From Closterium sp. Naga37s-1 (taxonomy: Eukaryota; Streptophyta; Zygnematophyceae; Desmidiales; Closteriaceae), in assembly GCA_947471745.1 (NCBI GenBank), contig CANJKZ010000068.1, positions 3,019,001-3,083,000 of the forward strand: 64,000 bases of DNA, read 5' to 3'. A model generated the notes under the pieces. It was not told the origin of the DNA, did no database searches, and saw nothing but the letters and a program-made list of their open reading frames with translations. Position 1 is the first letter of the stretch. Each line of letters starts with the position of its first letter. This document shows, one piece after another, positions 10,661 through 20,724 of the stretch. A program made the translations under genes and the position numbers.

Positions 10661-12164
10661 CTACCCGCACGTGCTGTTGCCGCTGTAGATGGCCGCCGCC
10701 TGCGGTACCTCCGCCATGCCCGTCGCCACCAGCTCGTACGCCACTGCGTGCGCCGAGCCCCTGCCGTGCGGAAGTGGGGGACAGAGGGGGGAGGAGAGAG
10801 GAGAGGGTGCGGGTGGGGGTGGGGGGTTTGAACAACAAGGGATATTCATTATAAATGTAACCTTAGCTGGACGGCACTGGTTGTGAAAGTCAGAGCAGAT
10901 TTGGATTGGAAGTCCAGGGAAGCAATGGTAAGACGGTTAAGAGAGACGATGCATGGTTCCGACAGGTAAGGGTGCAGGTTGGAGGAGAGTGAGGGGCTGT
11001 GGCTTACATGTTGGTGATCTGGATGTTGGCTGCTCCCACCGGGAGAAGGCCCTCACACGAGGTGAGCACGCCGCACAGCATGCCTGCAGTGATGGGGATC
11101 ATCAAGAGAAGCAGTAGATAGTTAGCTCAAGAAAAGCAGCAGATGGTGCAACTAACAGAAGCAGCAGATGGTGCAACAAAGAGCAGCAGCAGGTGGTGCA
11201 ACAAAGAGCAGCAGCAGGTGGTGCAATAAAGAGCAGCAACAGATGGTGCAAGGATGAGCAGCACAATAAATGGTGCAGAATGAGCAGCAGCAACAGAGAT
11301 GATACAGAATGAGCAACAGCAGAAATGGTGCAAGAATGAGTAGCAGCAGCAGATGGTGCAAGAATGAGCAAAAGCGACGCAAGGCTGTTAAGAATGACGA
11401 GCATTGTCGGGGAACAACAACAGCGCGGTTTGCAGAGTTAGGATTTGCGGGGTTGGGATTGTGGGGCCAGGGTTAGCGAGGTTATGGCGGGGCTGACCTG
11501 CTGGGTGCGGCAGCAGAGCCACGAGGTCCGCCACGCCAAGGGCGTCACTCAGCAGGGAGATCAGCGCGTCCACCTGCGCAGCGAGCGCCAACACGTCCAC
11601 ATTCATTGTGCCCACCCTCTGAGTGAGTGCCGCCACTCGCTGACTCAGCAACGCGTGGATGTTAAGGAGAATTCCCGCCAGGTCCGTGTTGAGCGATGTG
11701 GCGCGCTTGTTGATGGCGGGAAGGCTGCCTGTAAGCGACGAGATGCGTGACTGGAGCGTGACGGGTGTCGCCTGGGGAGTAACGCCGCCAGGTCGCGTGA
11801 TTCTAAGGTATAAGATCAGGTCGAGGTTGGTAATGCGTGCGTTGAGAGCGTCAATGCTGCTCTGGAGGGCGAAAATCTGCGCTTGAAGAGCCCATGTCGC
11901 CGCGGATGCGTTGTCGTTCAGTGCGGTTGCAAGCTTGTCCAGTGATTGCGTCAGCGCTCCTTCTAATAAAACGACTTGGGCTTGTAACGCGGATGTTAGG
12001 TCGGACACGGTGCTAGTGATGGTGCTAGTTACTTGAGCTGGTCGGTTCGGGAGGCGATTCCCGAGCAGTCCGTTGGAGCCGATTCTAGCCTGTGCGCATG
12101 ATGCGAATAACGCGGTTACAAGCAGTGCCGCCACAAGCAAGGAGGCTAGAGGAGAACGCGCCAT
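10661..12164 (-). CDS. Host gene: predicted secreted protein, three exons
   Basis: This is the only convincing non-transposon gene. Exon 1 is 12164-11498, exon 2 is 11083-11008 and exon 3 is 10760-10661 (to TAG). The introns have GT..AG ends (donors GTCAGC and GTAAGC; acceptors CTGCAG and GGCAG) and the phases agree (G|GC and AT|G), giving 280 codons. The protein starts with a clear signal peptide (LLVAALLVTALFA, cleavage likely after CAQA, residue about 26). A long helical, Leu/Ala-rich region of about 200 residues with heptad-like spacing follows, and then a short segment with two Cys (MLCGVLTSCEGLL). I do not recognise the family; a secreted or wall-associated coiled-coil protein is only an inference. 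The TAG may be premature (next entry). Confidence 0.65.
11100..11400 (-). repeat. Minisatellite inside intron 1 of the host gene
   Basis: Imperfect tandem units built on gcagcagatggtgcaa, with 20-35 bp spacing and about nine copies, fill most of the first intron. The frames it opens (Leu/Cys-rich repeats) are shadows. Confidence 0.8.
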
Positions 12165-12453
12165 GGGGACAAAATGCGGGAAACACTATAGTAGGGAAAA
12201 AGTGCGGCGGTAATCGCTGCTGGTACCAGAACGTACGAATCTTATGCTACGTACTTTACTCGGGTGGTTGAGAAAGGCAGTCGGGCGATTAGGAACGGTT
12301 GCGAAATGTGGGAGACTGAGGGCTGCTTTAGTAGTTTTAGATTGTGAGATTGAGATTGCGGCTAACCCTTGACTAAATACTTTCTAGTCATCACAAAAAC
12401 CAGGTCCTAATATCAGCTGGTTTTCAGCCTGAGTTCAGGACCAATGGCTGAAA
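12165..12453 (-). promoter_or_regulatory. Probable 5' flank of the host gene
   Basis: This is upstream of the ATG at 12164 on the minus strand. I see no confident TATA box, so the call rests only on position. No other gene is visible here. Confidence 0.3.
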
Positions 12454-12486
12454 TCAGACTGAAAAATAGGGCCTTTTTCAGTCTGA
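12454..12486. repeat. Perfect 13-bp inverted repeat (hairpin)
   Basis: The arms tcagactgaaaaa and ttttt-cagtctga pair perfectly over 13 bp around a 7-base loop (tagggcc). A looser outer inverted repeat (ggtcct / aggacc) lies just to the left. It could be a terminator-like or small-RNA hairpin, or the remnant of a palindromic repeat. Confidence 0.6.
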
Positions 12487-13280
12487 AACCAAGGCAGTGG
12501 CTTGACTGTAATTCGTGTGCTTTTCAGGCGCTTCTTCGCTCCTTTTCAGGGCTTCATCACCTGCTAAGTTCCGAATGTTTTCTGGGCGGTTTTTGCCTGG
12601 TTTCGAACTTCGAACGCGCTTCGAGAATTCTATTCTGAGAGGATTAAATTGAATACTACACTTAGTACACTGTATCTTCTTAATCTTATGTACACCAGAC
12701 CATGTTTTATATTACGTTTTCATAAACGGTATTGAAATCAGTTAATTATAAACTACTCTGTTCCTGTAAAATCATTTTCTTAATTCCTTTTACTAGGCAT
12801 GTTTAATTTGAGGCGTGTTTTACTACATGGATAAATACAAACATGCATTACAAACTAGGACAGCTTGCATTAAACTGCTTACAATACGCATCACAAGTAC
12901 CACATCAGCAAATCATATCAACTTCAAGATACGCATACATGCCTGGTACTAATGCAACGACACGAATGCTGTGACTCAGAGCACAAGAGCACTAACAGGG
13001 ATAAGTTGTTAGTATTGACAAAACACAAGGCCTGCAGATGGGGTGCACAACTTACCTGGTCATGGCGGGGAGTAATTCATATAGCAAGCCCATAAATATG
13101 TCGAGGAAATGCACTCAAACCGCTACGAATCTCAGCGGCAAATGTCGATCTAGACAAAACTTAGATTTGACGTTAGTTTAACAGAATGTCACAAACTCGT
13201 TAATGACAGGGCTTGCAAAGAACGTGCTTATATCGTCGGCCATACACTTCTTCGTATCGACATGAAGTGCTGTGAAACAG

Positions 13281-13312
<32 letters not shown>

Positions 13313-13638
13313 CTGAACGTTAAGATCAAGTTACAAACTGAAACGCGCGGTTGCGATAGCACAGGAAAATTAGCTGTGCTTCAGCGCGTAGCAAATAAGG
13401 TGCTTTACTACAGCAGCGGTAGGTATATCGCTAGGTTGGATGAGGGAAACTACTGAAACATGGCTACGGGAAGTGAATGAGTGGAAGACTGAGAGGAAGT
13501 CGGGAAGGCTAACACGTAGGAAAACTAGGTGGTCACGAACTGAGGAGGGAGGAGAAACAGAAGCTCGAGTAAGGAGAGGTGGGAGGGCAGTGTTAGGTGG
13601 GATGGAGGGAACGAGACGGTTATGGCAACTTTGCCTCT
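12487..13638. other. AT-rich intergenic region with a 29-A tract
   Basis: No supportable gene. A homopolymer of 29 A lies at 13281-13309, with no open frame before it that would suggest a processed retrogene. Short open frames on both strands lack codon signal. Confidence 0.5.
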
Positions 13639-14065
13639 CATTGGTCGAGCGCCCGCAACTGCCAGATGCCTGAGGTGTCAAAAGCTGTCATTGGTGCATC
13701 GCCACACAATCGCGCCACCCTAAAAACTTCAACGCTGAACGAAAACGGGAAGGGTGGAAAAGTCTGGCGAAATGTGCTAAAACACGTCAGCGATTCCGTC
13801 GATTGGCTCGGCGGAGGTGAGGAGATTGCCAGCTCGGCAGCACACTCGGCCTCATCTACAAGTTCGCACGTCACATTGTTGCGAAACACCTGACTGGATT
13901 TCTGCATTTAGCCATAAAAACGAACTGGCGACGAAAAAAACAAAAACAGCAAGCTGCATGTGGTCGCACGCGATTGGCTAGGAGCGACAGCGTTGTGACG
14001 CGAGAGCATTTGGGTGTGGTGGAACTCGCCAGGTTGCTGCTTGTGGTCGCACGCGATTGGCTAGG
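13639..14065. promoter_or_regulatory. Cluster of five inverted CCAAT motifs
   Basis: ATTGG occurs at 13640, 13690, 13802, 13973 and 14056, always on the plus strand. The last two lie in an identical 23-bp direct repeat (13960-13982 and 14043-14065, containing tcgcacgcgattggctagg). CCAAT boxes are bound by NF-Y in eukaryotic promoters, so this may be a promoter or a remnant. No gene start is evident on either side. Confidence 0.4.
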
Positions 14066-14784
14066 CAGTTGTGGCAACACCAACAAGCACTCAGCAGAAC
14101 AAGGAGCATAAAACAAAACTCACCTGTTGAACCGTTTTGATAGCTGTCGAACTACGGGAACATCAGCATACACTCATTCTTCCTATTTTAAATAATTATT
14201 AAATTGTAAATCTCTGACACATATATGTCAAAATGGAAGAAATAGATTGGCAGAGTACTGTAACATCTATTTTTATCATTAAACAATATTTTGATGTTCA
14301 CATTACCCTAAAATGTATGAATGAATTACCAAACACTCAAACTCGGTTGGTTTATGGCTTGAAATACAGCCACATTTCAAAGTCGTTGGTTGCTCATATC
14401 ATGCATTATTGTGGTTTTGGTCGATATTAAAGTGGTTCTCCTGCCTCCCTCACACCTTCACAACAAACCTGCAAAACAATGATTGATTTGCAAACTTTCG
14501 AAAAATGCACCATTTCAGGATATACCAGTTAAGCTTCTAACAACGTCAATCTCATTCTCTGGCTACCACTGACATCTGCTGCCACTTTCAAAAATGTTTT
14601 TTCTTTTCATTTGAATGGTGTGCTCCCTTTGTGACCTAGTAAGGAGGCATGCTGACAACACATTTTTTTGTTGTTCGGCAGGCAAATTTGATAGCTTGGC
14701 ATCATCGTCTGGTTTTGCGTGTTTGTGAACGAACCAAGTTCTACTGGTCCAAACCCTCTGATTATTGTGTGAGTTTTTCATTTC
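14066..14784. other. AT-rich region without recognisable gene
   Basis: Low GC, short frames only, no repeat or LTR recognised. It ends where the satellite monomers begin. Confidence 0.5.
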
Positions 14785-15308
14785 AAATGTTGCAATATAG
14801 TAAATGTATGAATGGTAAAGAGAAACCTTGCTTTAAATTACAAACGGACGTCGAAACGGCACCACGAGTCGCAGAGGCCTATCATTGCACAGTTTTCCCT
14901 GCTCAATTGTTTGAAACCATCATATCTTCCTACCACATGTTGCGAATGGCACCAACTCTATGTAGCATGCTTGCAATATAGTTACTGCTTGATTGATCAA
15001 GAGAAACCATGTCTAAAATGACAAACAAATATCGATACAGCAACACGTTGCGCACAGGCCTGTCCTTGCGCAGCTTCCTCGGCTCACATGTTTGAAACAC
15101 AATAGATTCCTTCCAGATGCTGCGAATGGTACCAAATCTGTCTACATGCTCGCAATATAGTAAACGCTTGAATGATCAAGAGAAACCTTGTTGAAAATAA
15201 CAAACGGACGTCGATACAGCACCATGTTGCGCATAGACCTATTCTTGCACATTGTTCGCTGCTAAATTGTTTGAAACACCATATCATTCGACCACGTGCT
15301 GCGAATGG
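14785..15308 (-). repeat. 180-bp satellite array, locus 1 (about 3 units)
   Basis: About three monomers in tandem. The marker TTTGAAAC recurs at 14910, 15091 and 15270 (spacing 181 and 179). The monomer is the reverse complement of the one at 29362-30414 (shared words include gagaaacc, acaaacgga and gcgaatggtacc). Divergence between units is higher than at locus 2. Confidence 0.85.
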
Positions 15309-16003
15309 TACCTGGTCGCCCGTAGGACTCCAATTGCACCAGCAGAAACTGGGGTGCCTGTTATTCTCCTCTGTCACATGCTGACCCGACCTTTCGTACA
15401 TCGCCAGCAAACTGGCACAGTACTCCGGCAAGCCAGTAGACCTAGAGTGCGCCCTACGGTACTTCATTTCAACACCTCACATCGGGCTCTCCTACTCCAC
15501 GCTGACGACAACCTCCTTCAACCTCAACGGCTACGTGGACGCAAATCATGCCGCTGATCCTGCGAATTGTCGGCCACGAACCGGCTTCGTCTTCCGCTTG
15601 GAGCCAACAGGACCAATCCCCTGGAACTGACAGAAGCAGGAGATGGTTGCCCTGTCGTCCGCTGAAATAGAGTACATCGCCGCGACAGCCACAGTTCGCG
15701 AAGGCCTGTACCTGCAAGAAGTGCTGCAGGAAGCGCCGCCCACTTTTCGCCTTCACTGTGACAACCAGAGCGCCATCAAAATCGCGAATAAGCTGGGGTT
15801 CGTGAACCGCACGAAACACATTGCGCTTTGATACTTTTTTGTCAAGGAAGAAATTGACCAGGGTAAAGTTGACCTCGCGTACTGCCCTATGGCAGACGAC
15901 TTCCTCACCAAGCGACTGCCACGTCAGCAGTACAAGCACTGATTGGACCTCACGGGAGTAGTCAAGAGAGTCAGCCCCTTGCGCGCCCAGCAATATAGGG
16001 GAG
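15309..16003 (+). pseudogene. pol: Copia I: RNase H fragment
   Basis: The 3' end of a UBN2-type Copia element. Visible pieces are GYVDANHAADPANCRPRTG, then in another frame MVALSSAEIEYIAATATVREGLYLQEVLQ, LHCDNQSAIKIANKLGFVNRTKHIAL and a short C-terminal tail. These are the conserved RNase H blocks of Copia. At least two frameshifts and several stops break it. Its left end is cut at the satellite array near 15309. Confidence 0.82.
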
Positions 16004-16336
16004 TGTTACGAAATGAAATTCAATGAGAAGGCATTCTTGTATGCTGCAGGAGCCGACTCTACCGAGTACGAAGACGAGGAGCCAGAAGAGTCAAAGCGAC
16101 ACCAGCAACCGTCAGACCAAGACTGATGCAGGCAGAAACATTTGGAATGAAAAGAGCGAAAACAGGTTTGAAACTGGTTCCCGTGCCACACAGTTTGAAC
16201 TTCGCTGGAGTACACGGCTAGTCTATGTCTTTTCGTATTCCCTGTTCCTTCCGATATAAACTCGATGTATGCATGCTATTATCATCTCAGTCATTTACAG
16301 TCACTCTGACCTGAGGTTAACACTTCCGCTGCAACA
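16004..16336 (+). repeat. 3' LTR of Copia I
   Basis: Starts TGTTACG just after a purine-rich tract (tataggggag) and ends gcaaca at 16336, 333 bp. No 5' partner lies in the window, so the boundaries rest on TG..CA and the purine tract. Confidence 0.55.
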
Positions 16337-16341
16337 CTACC

Positions 16342-16674
16342 TGCGATCAACCCTAAACGATCCTTCGCTAAGTCCCACTTGGGATTGTAAGACTTTCGAA
16401 GCAGAAACTGTACAACGAGCGAAGGGTCCTAACTAGCCATGTACTCTGAGGGGGTACATTCCCCTTAGGGCTAATCTAGATGCAGGATTGCAAACGTGCG
16501 GTTCGGTAACCGTACGCGGTCCGGTAACCGTTTGAAGTTTTCCCGCGCTTTGCACTTCGGATTCTTCCTGCTTGTAACTGTCTTGTTGCTTGGTCTTTCG
16601 TCCTCCCTCCAATCATCTTCGCGTTAAGGATTCGTTACTTAGGAATGTGTATTTAACTATTCCATATCCTAACA
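16342..16674 (-). repeat. Probable 3' LTR of Copia J
   Basis: On the minus strand this starts TGTTAGGATATGG directly after a GGGGAG purine tract. It shares the phrase taagtcccacttg with the LTR-like block beside element G. The left boundary is tentative. Confidence 0.45.
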
Positions 16675-17686
16675 CTCCCCTTCTTTCCTGGAGGAGCGAA
16701 GTCTTGACGCGCTTGGTTATGCCGCAGATGTTTCCCAGTGATAGTACTGCTTACGTGGCAATTTCTTGGTGAAGAAGTCAGCTGCGATGTCACTAGTGGG
16801 GTAGTAAGTCAAGATGACTTTGCCTTTGTCAACTTCGTCTTTGACGAAGAAGTAGCGGAGTGCGATGTGCTTGGTGCGGTTACCGAAACCAGGCTTGTTC
16901 GCGATTTTTTATCGCGCTTTAGTTGTCACAGTGAAGTTTGAAGCTTGCAGACATCGCAATTTTCGCCTCCTGGAGTAGCTCCTGAAGGGCAAAGGCCTTC
17001 GCAAAATGCTGATGTGGCAGCGATGAATTCGGCTTCAGCAGAGGAGAGCACCACCATTTCTTGTTTCTGGGAATTCTAGGAAATATGACCAGTGAGCTCG
17101 AGGTGGAAAAGGAAACCATATCTGGACCGTCGATTTGCAGGGTCGGCAGCATGATCTGCGTCCACGTAGCCAACGAGGCTGAAGGAGCGAGTCGTGGGGG
17201 TAGAGTAGGTGAGGCCAATGTGAGGTGTGGAGATGAAGTACTGGAGAGCACGATGTAGATCCAGCATATGCTCCCTTTCAGGCCGCTTGGCATACTGAGC
17301 GAGCTAGCTCGAGATGTAGGACAATTCAGGCCTGCATGTCATGGCAGCAAAGAGGAGGCAGCCGAGTTGCTGCTGATACAGCCGATGACCGGAGGGGGTG
17401 AGTGGGGTTGTGTTGGGGTTGGTCGGGGTGGCCGGGGTGCAATAAGGAGTTGAGAGGTTGGCAGACTTGATGTTGAATTTGGTTGAGAGGGTTTCAGTGT
17501 ACTTGGAGGCGGAGAGATGAATGGCGTCAGCTGCGTAGGAGATGTTGAGGCCCAGGAACTAGGTCACTTGATCGGTGCTCGTGATTTCGACGCGGTTGCT
17601 GAGGTTTTTCTCGAACTGGGCGAGGAGATCGTTGCTGGTGCAAGTGTAAAGAAGGTCATCCACGTACGCCGTAAGGAGGATGTAAT
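16675..17686 (-). pseudogene. pol: Copia J: RT C-terminus and RNase H fragment
   Basis: Minus-strand remains of a UBN2-type Copia. From right to left it shows YILLTAYVDDLLY (the RT catalytic motif), LSASKYTETL, TPYCTPATPTNP, HRLYQQQLGCLLFAAMTCRP, FSLVGYVDADHAADPANRRS and FKLHCDN. These are the RT thumb and RNase H blocks also seen in F and I. Several stops and frameshifts interrupt it. Element A begins at 17687, in the middle of J's RT just upstream of YVDD, so A apparently inserted into J. The upstream half of J is not found on the far side. Confidence 0.82.
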
Positions 17687-17812
17687 TGTAAAACTTATAT
17701 GCTATACTCTGTGTAGGCTGTAGTGGGGTAGATAATATGGGGTACAACACTTTTAGGTTTTCCTACTTGTACCCACCTGTTTCCTAGTGCATTCATTACT
17801 CGTTCTTTCACA
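17687..17812 (+). repeat. 5' LTR of Copia A (126 bp)
   Basis: TGTAAAAC...ttcaca, with the family core ggctgtagtggggtagata and ggggtacaacactttt. It is near-identical to 23725-23822 up to where the latter is cut. Copia LTRs are normally several times longer. Confidence 0.85.
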
Positions 17813-17824
17813 TGGTATCAGAGC
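17813..17824 (+). other. Primer-binding site of Copia A
   Basis: TGGTATCAGAGC directly follows the LTR end, the classic Copia site complementary to the 3' end of initiator-Met tRNA. It primes minus-strand DNA synthesis. Confidence 0.9.
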
Positions 17825-18147
17825 AGGTTCCCTAGTGGGAACGTTTCCTAGGGCCCACCACGAAAATCAATATATATATATATATATATATTTTCCTGCC
17901 CGGAGCGCGCTTCGTTCCTGCCCGAGTCGCGCCCCGTGTGCCTGCCCTCCCGTCGCGTCCCCTACCCTTAGCGGCCCGTCGCGCCCTCTCACGGCCCCTC
18001 ACGGCCCCTCCGCGGCCCTTCGCGGCCCCTCTCACGGCCCCTCGCGGCCCTTCTCACCACTGGTGAGCACTGCCCTGCCCGTACTGCTGTTACTGCTGCT
18101 CTTGCTGCTACTGCTCTTTCTACTGCCACTGCTGCTCCTGGCGTGGC

Positions 18148-18945
18148 CAGATGCAGCTCCAGCGCCGCCCGCGTGAGTCCCTCACCCCCCAACAGCTTCG
18201 TGAGTGGTACGCTAGTTAGGGTTGTAGGGGTGGCCGCGCTGCGACTACTGCTATTGCTACTGCTGCTGCTACTTCGGCTACCACTGCTCCTGCTGCTCCT
18301 GGCGGTGGCCAGATGCAGCTCCAGCGACGTCCGCGTGAGTCCCTCACGCCCCAGCAGCTTCGTGAGTGGTACGCTACTTGGGGTTGTCGGGGTGGCCGTA
18401 GTGGGAGTCATCCTGGAGTGAGTAGTTCGGGAGCTGCTTGTAGTGGCCAGGTGCAGCTGCAGCGTCGTCCGCGCGCGGTCCTCTCGCCCCAGCAGCTTCG
18501 TGAGTGGTACGCTCAGAGTGGAGGGTCACGGAGTACTGCTCGCTGTCCGAACGTCATTCGCACTGGTGCTCGGATTGGTCAGCCTTGCGGGACGTTCGGT
18601 CACACGGAGTCCCGCTGCTTCGCCCGTCTGAGCGACGCCTGGCGTACGGAGTTTGGCGACGCGGCTGAGCTCCCCGACTGGGTGCAGCTGCTTGGGCAGA
18701 GGGTAGATATCTATACTCTTGACTATGATGCTATCCTCACAGCCATGTATGCATTGCCTACTAGTGATGAGGGTGACTGCTACCTGTGTGTTCCGCCTGA
18801 CCCAGGCATTGAGGCTGCTGCTCCAGGTGCTGGTGAGGCAGCTGCTCTAGGAGCTAGTGCGTCTGCTACTCCAGGTGCTGGTGAGTCTGCTGCTCCAGGT
18901 ACTGGTGAGTCTGCTGCCTCAGGTGCTGGCGAGTCTGCTCTCTAG
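18148..18945 (+). pseudogene. gag: Copia A gag with LREW modules and enlarged zinc knuckle
   Basis: Candidate capsid/nucleocapsid region. Three copies of a module, roughly QLQRRPRESLTPQQLREWYA, lie at about 18151, 18313 and 18451 in one frame; the first is followed by TAG 18217-18219. A cysteine motif comes next (CPNVIRTG...GQPCGTFGHTESRC) with spacing C-x13-C-x4-H-x4-C. That is the second half of a retroviral zinc knuckle with a much longer first loop. Next come an acidic, helical segment (FGDAAELPDWVQLLGQ, DYDAILTAMYALP) and a Pro-Gly-Ala-Glu spacer. No UBN2 domain is visible. The frame ends at TAG 18943-18945, just before the protease. Confidence 0.7.
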
Positions 18946-19689
18946 GGCACCACGTCGGCTCCGGCTTTGCACACCTTCACCCTTGACTCGGGTGCTTCCC
19001 GCTCCTTCTTTCGAGACCGCACCACACTGACGCCGCTTAGTCGGCCGGTTGCAGTCTCCCTGGCGGACCCCTCTGGGGGTCCTGTCCTTGCCCACTCCTC
19101 CACTGTCTTACCGTGTCCGGCGGCCCCTTCTGGCACCCTGTCAGGTCTTTACCTCCTCTCGTTCTCTACGAACTTGGTGAGTGGTGCTGACCTACAGGAT
19201 AGAGGGGTTGACCAGTTCACTCCTGCGAGTCAGCGAGTGACCCACTGCACGTGTGCTCGGACGGGCCGACACTTGGCCACGTTTACCCGTCAGCCGGGGT
19301 TGAGCCTGTACACACTGACTACTGAGTCTCCTCCGGTTGCTGTGTCTGGTCAGGTAGCTGCGTCGGGTCAGGTGTTTGCTACAGCGTCCAGGTCTGGTCT
19401 TGAGTCTGCCCCCTGCTCGTGTCGTCTCCTGTCTCACCAGACTCTCCTCTGGCACCACCGCCTTGGTCACCCCTCCCTGCCTCATCTCCGAGGCATGGCC
19501 TCTCGTTTCCTTGTCTCTGGTCTCCCCCGGTCCCTCCCTCCTCTTCCTCCGGGGCCTGCCCCTACCTGCGTTCCCTGCGTCGAGGGGCGGCAGCGCGCCG
19601 CTCCTCACTCCTCCGAGTTTCCTCCGACAGAGGCTCCGCTGCAGACGCTTCACCTGGACGTGTGGGGCCCCGCCCGCGTCCGTGGATAG
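18946..19689 (+). pseudogene. pol: Copia A protease and pre-integrase region
   Basis: The aspartic protease active site LDSGAS (about 18982) is followed by SRSFFRDRTTL and a typical small beta-rich domain. The zinc-binding pre-integrase region follows, with WHHRLGHPS and CVPCVEGRQRAAPHS (the HHCC module). The catalytic D of integrase begins at LHLDVWGPARV, after which TAG 19687-19689 interrupts where B encodes Gln. Confidence 0.85.
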
Positions 19690-20724
19690 GGTCACGAGCG
19701 TTACTTCCTGCTGGTGGTTGACGACTACTCGCGTTACACCACGGTCTTCCCCTTGCGCAGCAAGGGTGACGTCACAGAGGTGTTGATCGACTGGATCCGG
19801 GCAGCTCGTCTCCAGCTCAGAGAGAGTTTCGGCTCGGACTTTCCTGTTCTACGTCAGCACTCCGACAGAGGCGGAGAGTTTTCCTCTGACCTTCTGCGAG
19901 CCTTCTGTCGTGCACAGGGCATCCGCCAGACGTTCACGCTTCCGGCCTCTCCACAGCAAAATGGGATTGCTGAGCGCCGCATTGGCATGGTCATGGACGT
20001 CGCTCGTACGTCCATGATCCATGCGGCTGCTCCCCATTTTCTGTGGCCGTTCGCGGTTCAGTACGCGGCGCATCAGATCAACCTTCAGCCCCGGGTCTCC
20101 ATGCCGGAGACCTCCCCTACTCTGCGGTGGACTGGGAAGGTTGGCGATGCGTCTGCGTTTCGTGTCTCGGGATCTCGGGCTTTTGTCCGTGACTTGTCTG
20201 CGGACAGGCTGTCCCCCCGTGCTGTTCCCTGCGTCTTCCTTGGCTTCCCCCCTGACGCGCCTGGTTGGCAGTTTTACCACCCCACCTCGCGCCGTGTTCT
20301 GTCCTCCGAGGACGTCACGTTTGACGAGTCGGTCCCCTTCTACCGTCTCTTCCCCTACCGCACTGCCCCGCTCCCTCCTCCACCGCTCTTCCTCACGCCA
20401 GGTGCTGCCTTGGTAGACCCCCTGCCTCCCCAGGGTCCTGCTCCCTCAAGTGTTTCCCAGGTAGACCCGGTCGAGCCTGTCGAGGTAGCTGTCGACTCTG
20501 GTCCTGCGCGAGGTACAGCGCGTGCTGAGCCTGAGCGTGCTGAGCCTGGTGGTGCTGGGTATGGGGGTACTGCGACTGGGGGTGCTGAGCCTGGGGGTGC
20601 GGAGACTGGGGGTGCTGGGCCTGGGGGTGCGGAGACTGCGGGTGCTGAGCCTTGGGGTGCAGAGACTGCAGGTGCTGAGCCTGGGGGTGCTGTCCCTGGG
20701 GGTGCTGCGTCTGGAGGTCCTTAG
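19690..20724 (+). pseudogene. pol: Copia A integrase core and C-terminus
   Basis: Continues the integrase: DDYSRYTTVF, QHSDRGGEFSS and SPQQNGIAERRIG supply the second D and the E of the triad. AAPHFLWPF, TGKVGDASAF and VFLGFPPDAPGWQF mark the C-terminal region. It then runs into a tandem Gly-Gly-Ala-Glu-Pro linker and ends at TAG 20722-20724. Confidence 0.86.

Noticed and set aside
11102..11404. Cys/Leu-rich small proteins on the minus strand
   Set aside because: They are translations of an intronic minisatellite.
13281..13309. Poly(A) tail of a processed pseudogene or LINE
   Set aside because: No coding remnant or target duplication was found upstream of the 29-A tract.
17813..17824. tRNA gene fragment
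   Set aside because: It is the retrotransposon primer-binding site next to an LTR; no cloverleaf sequence surrounds it.
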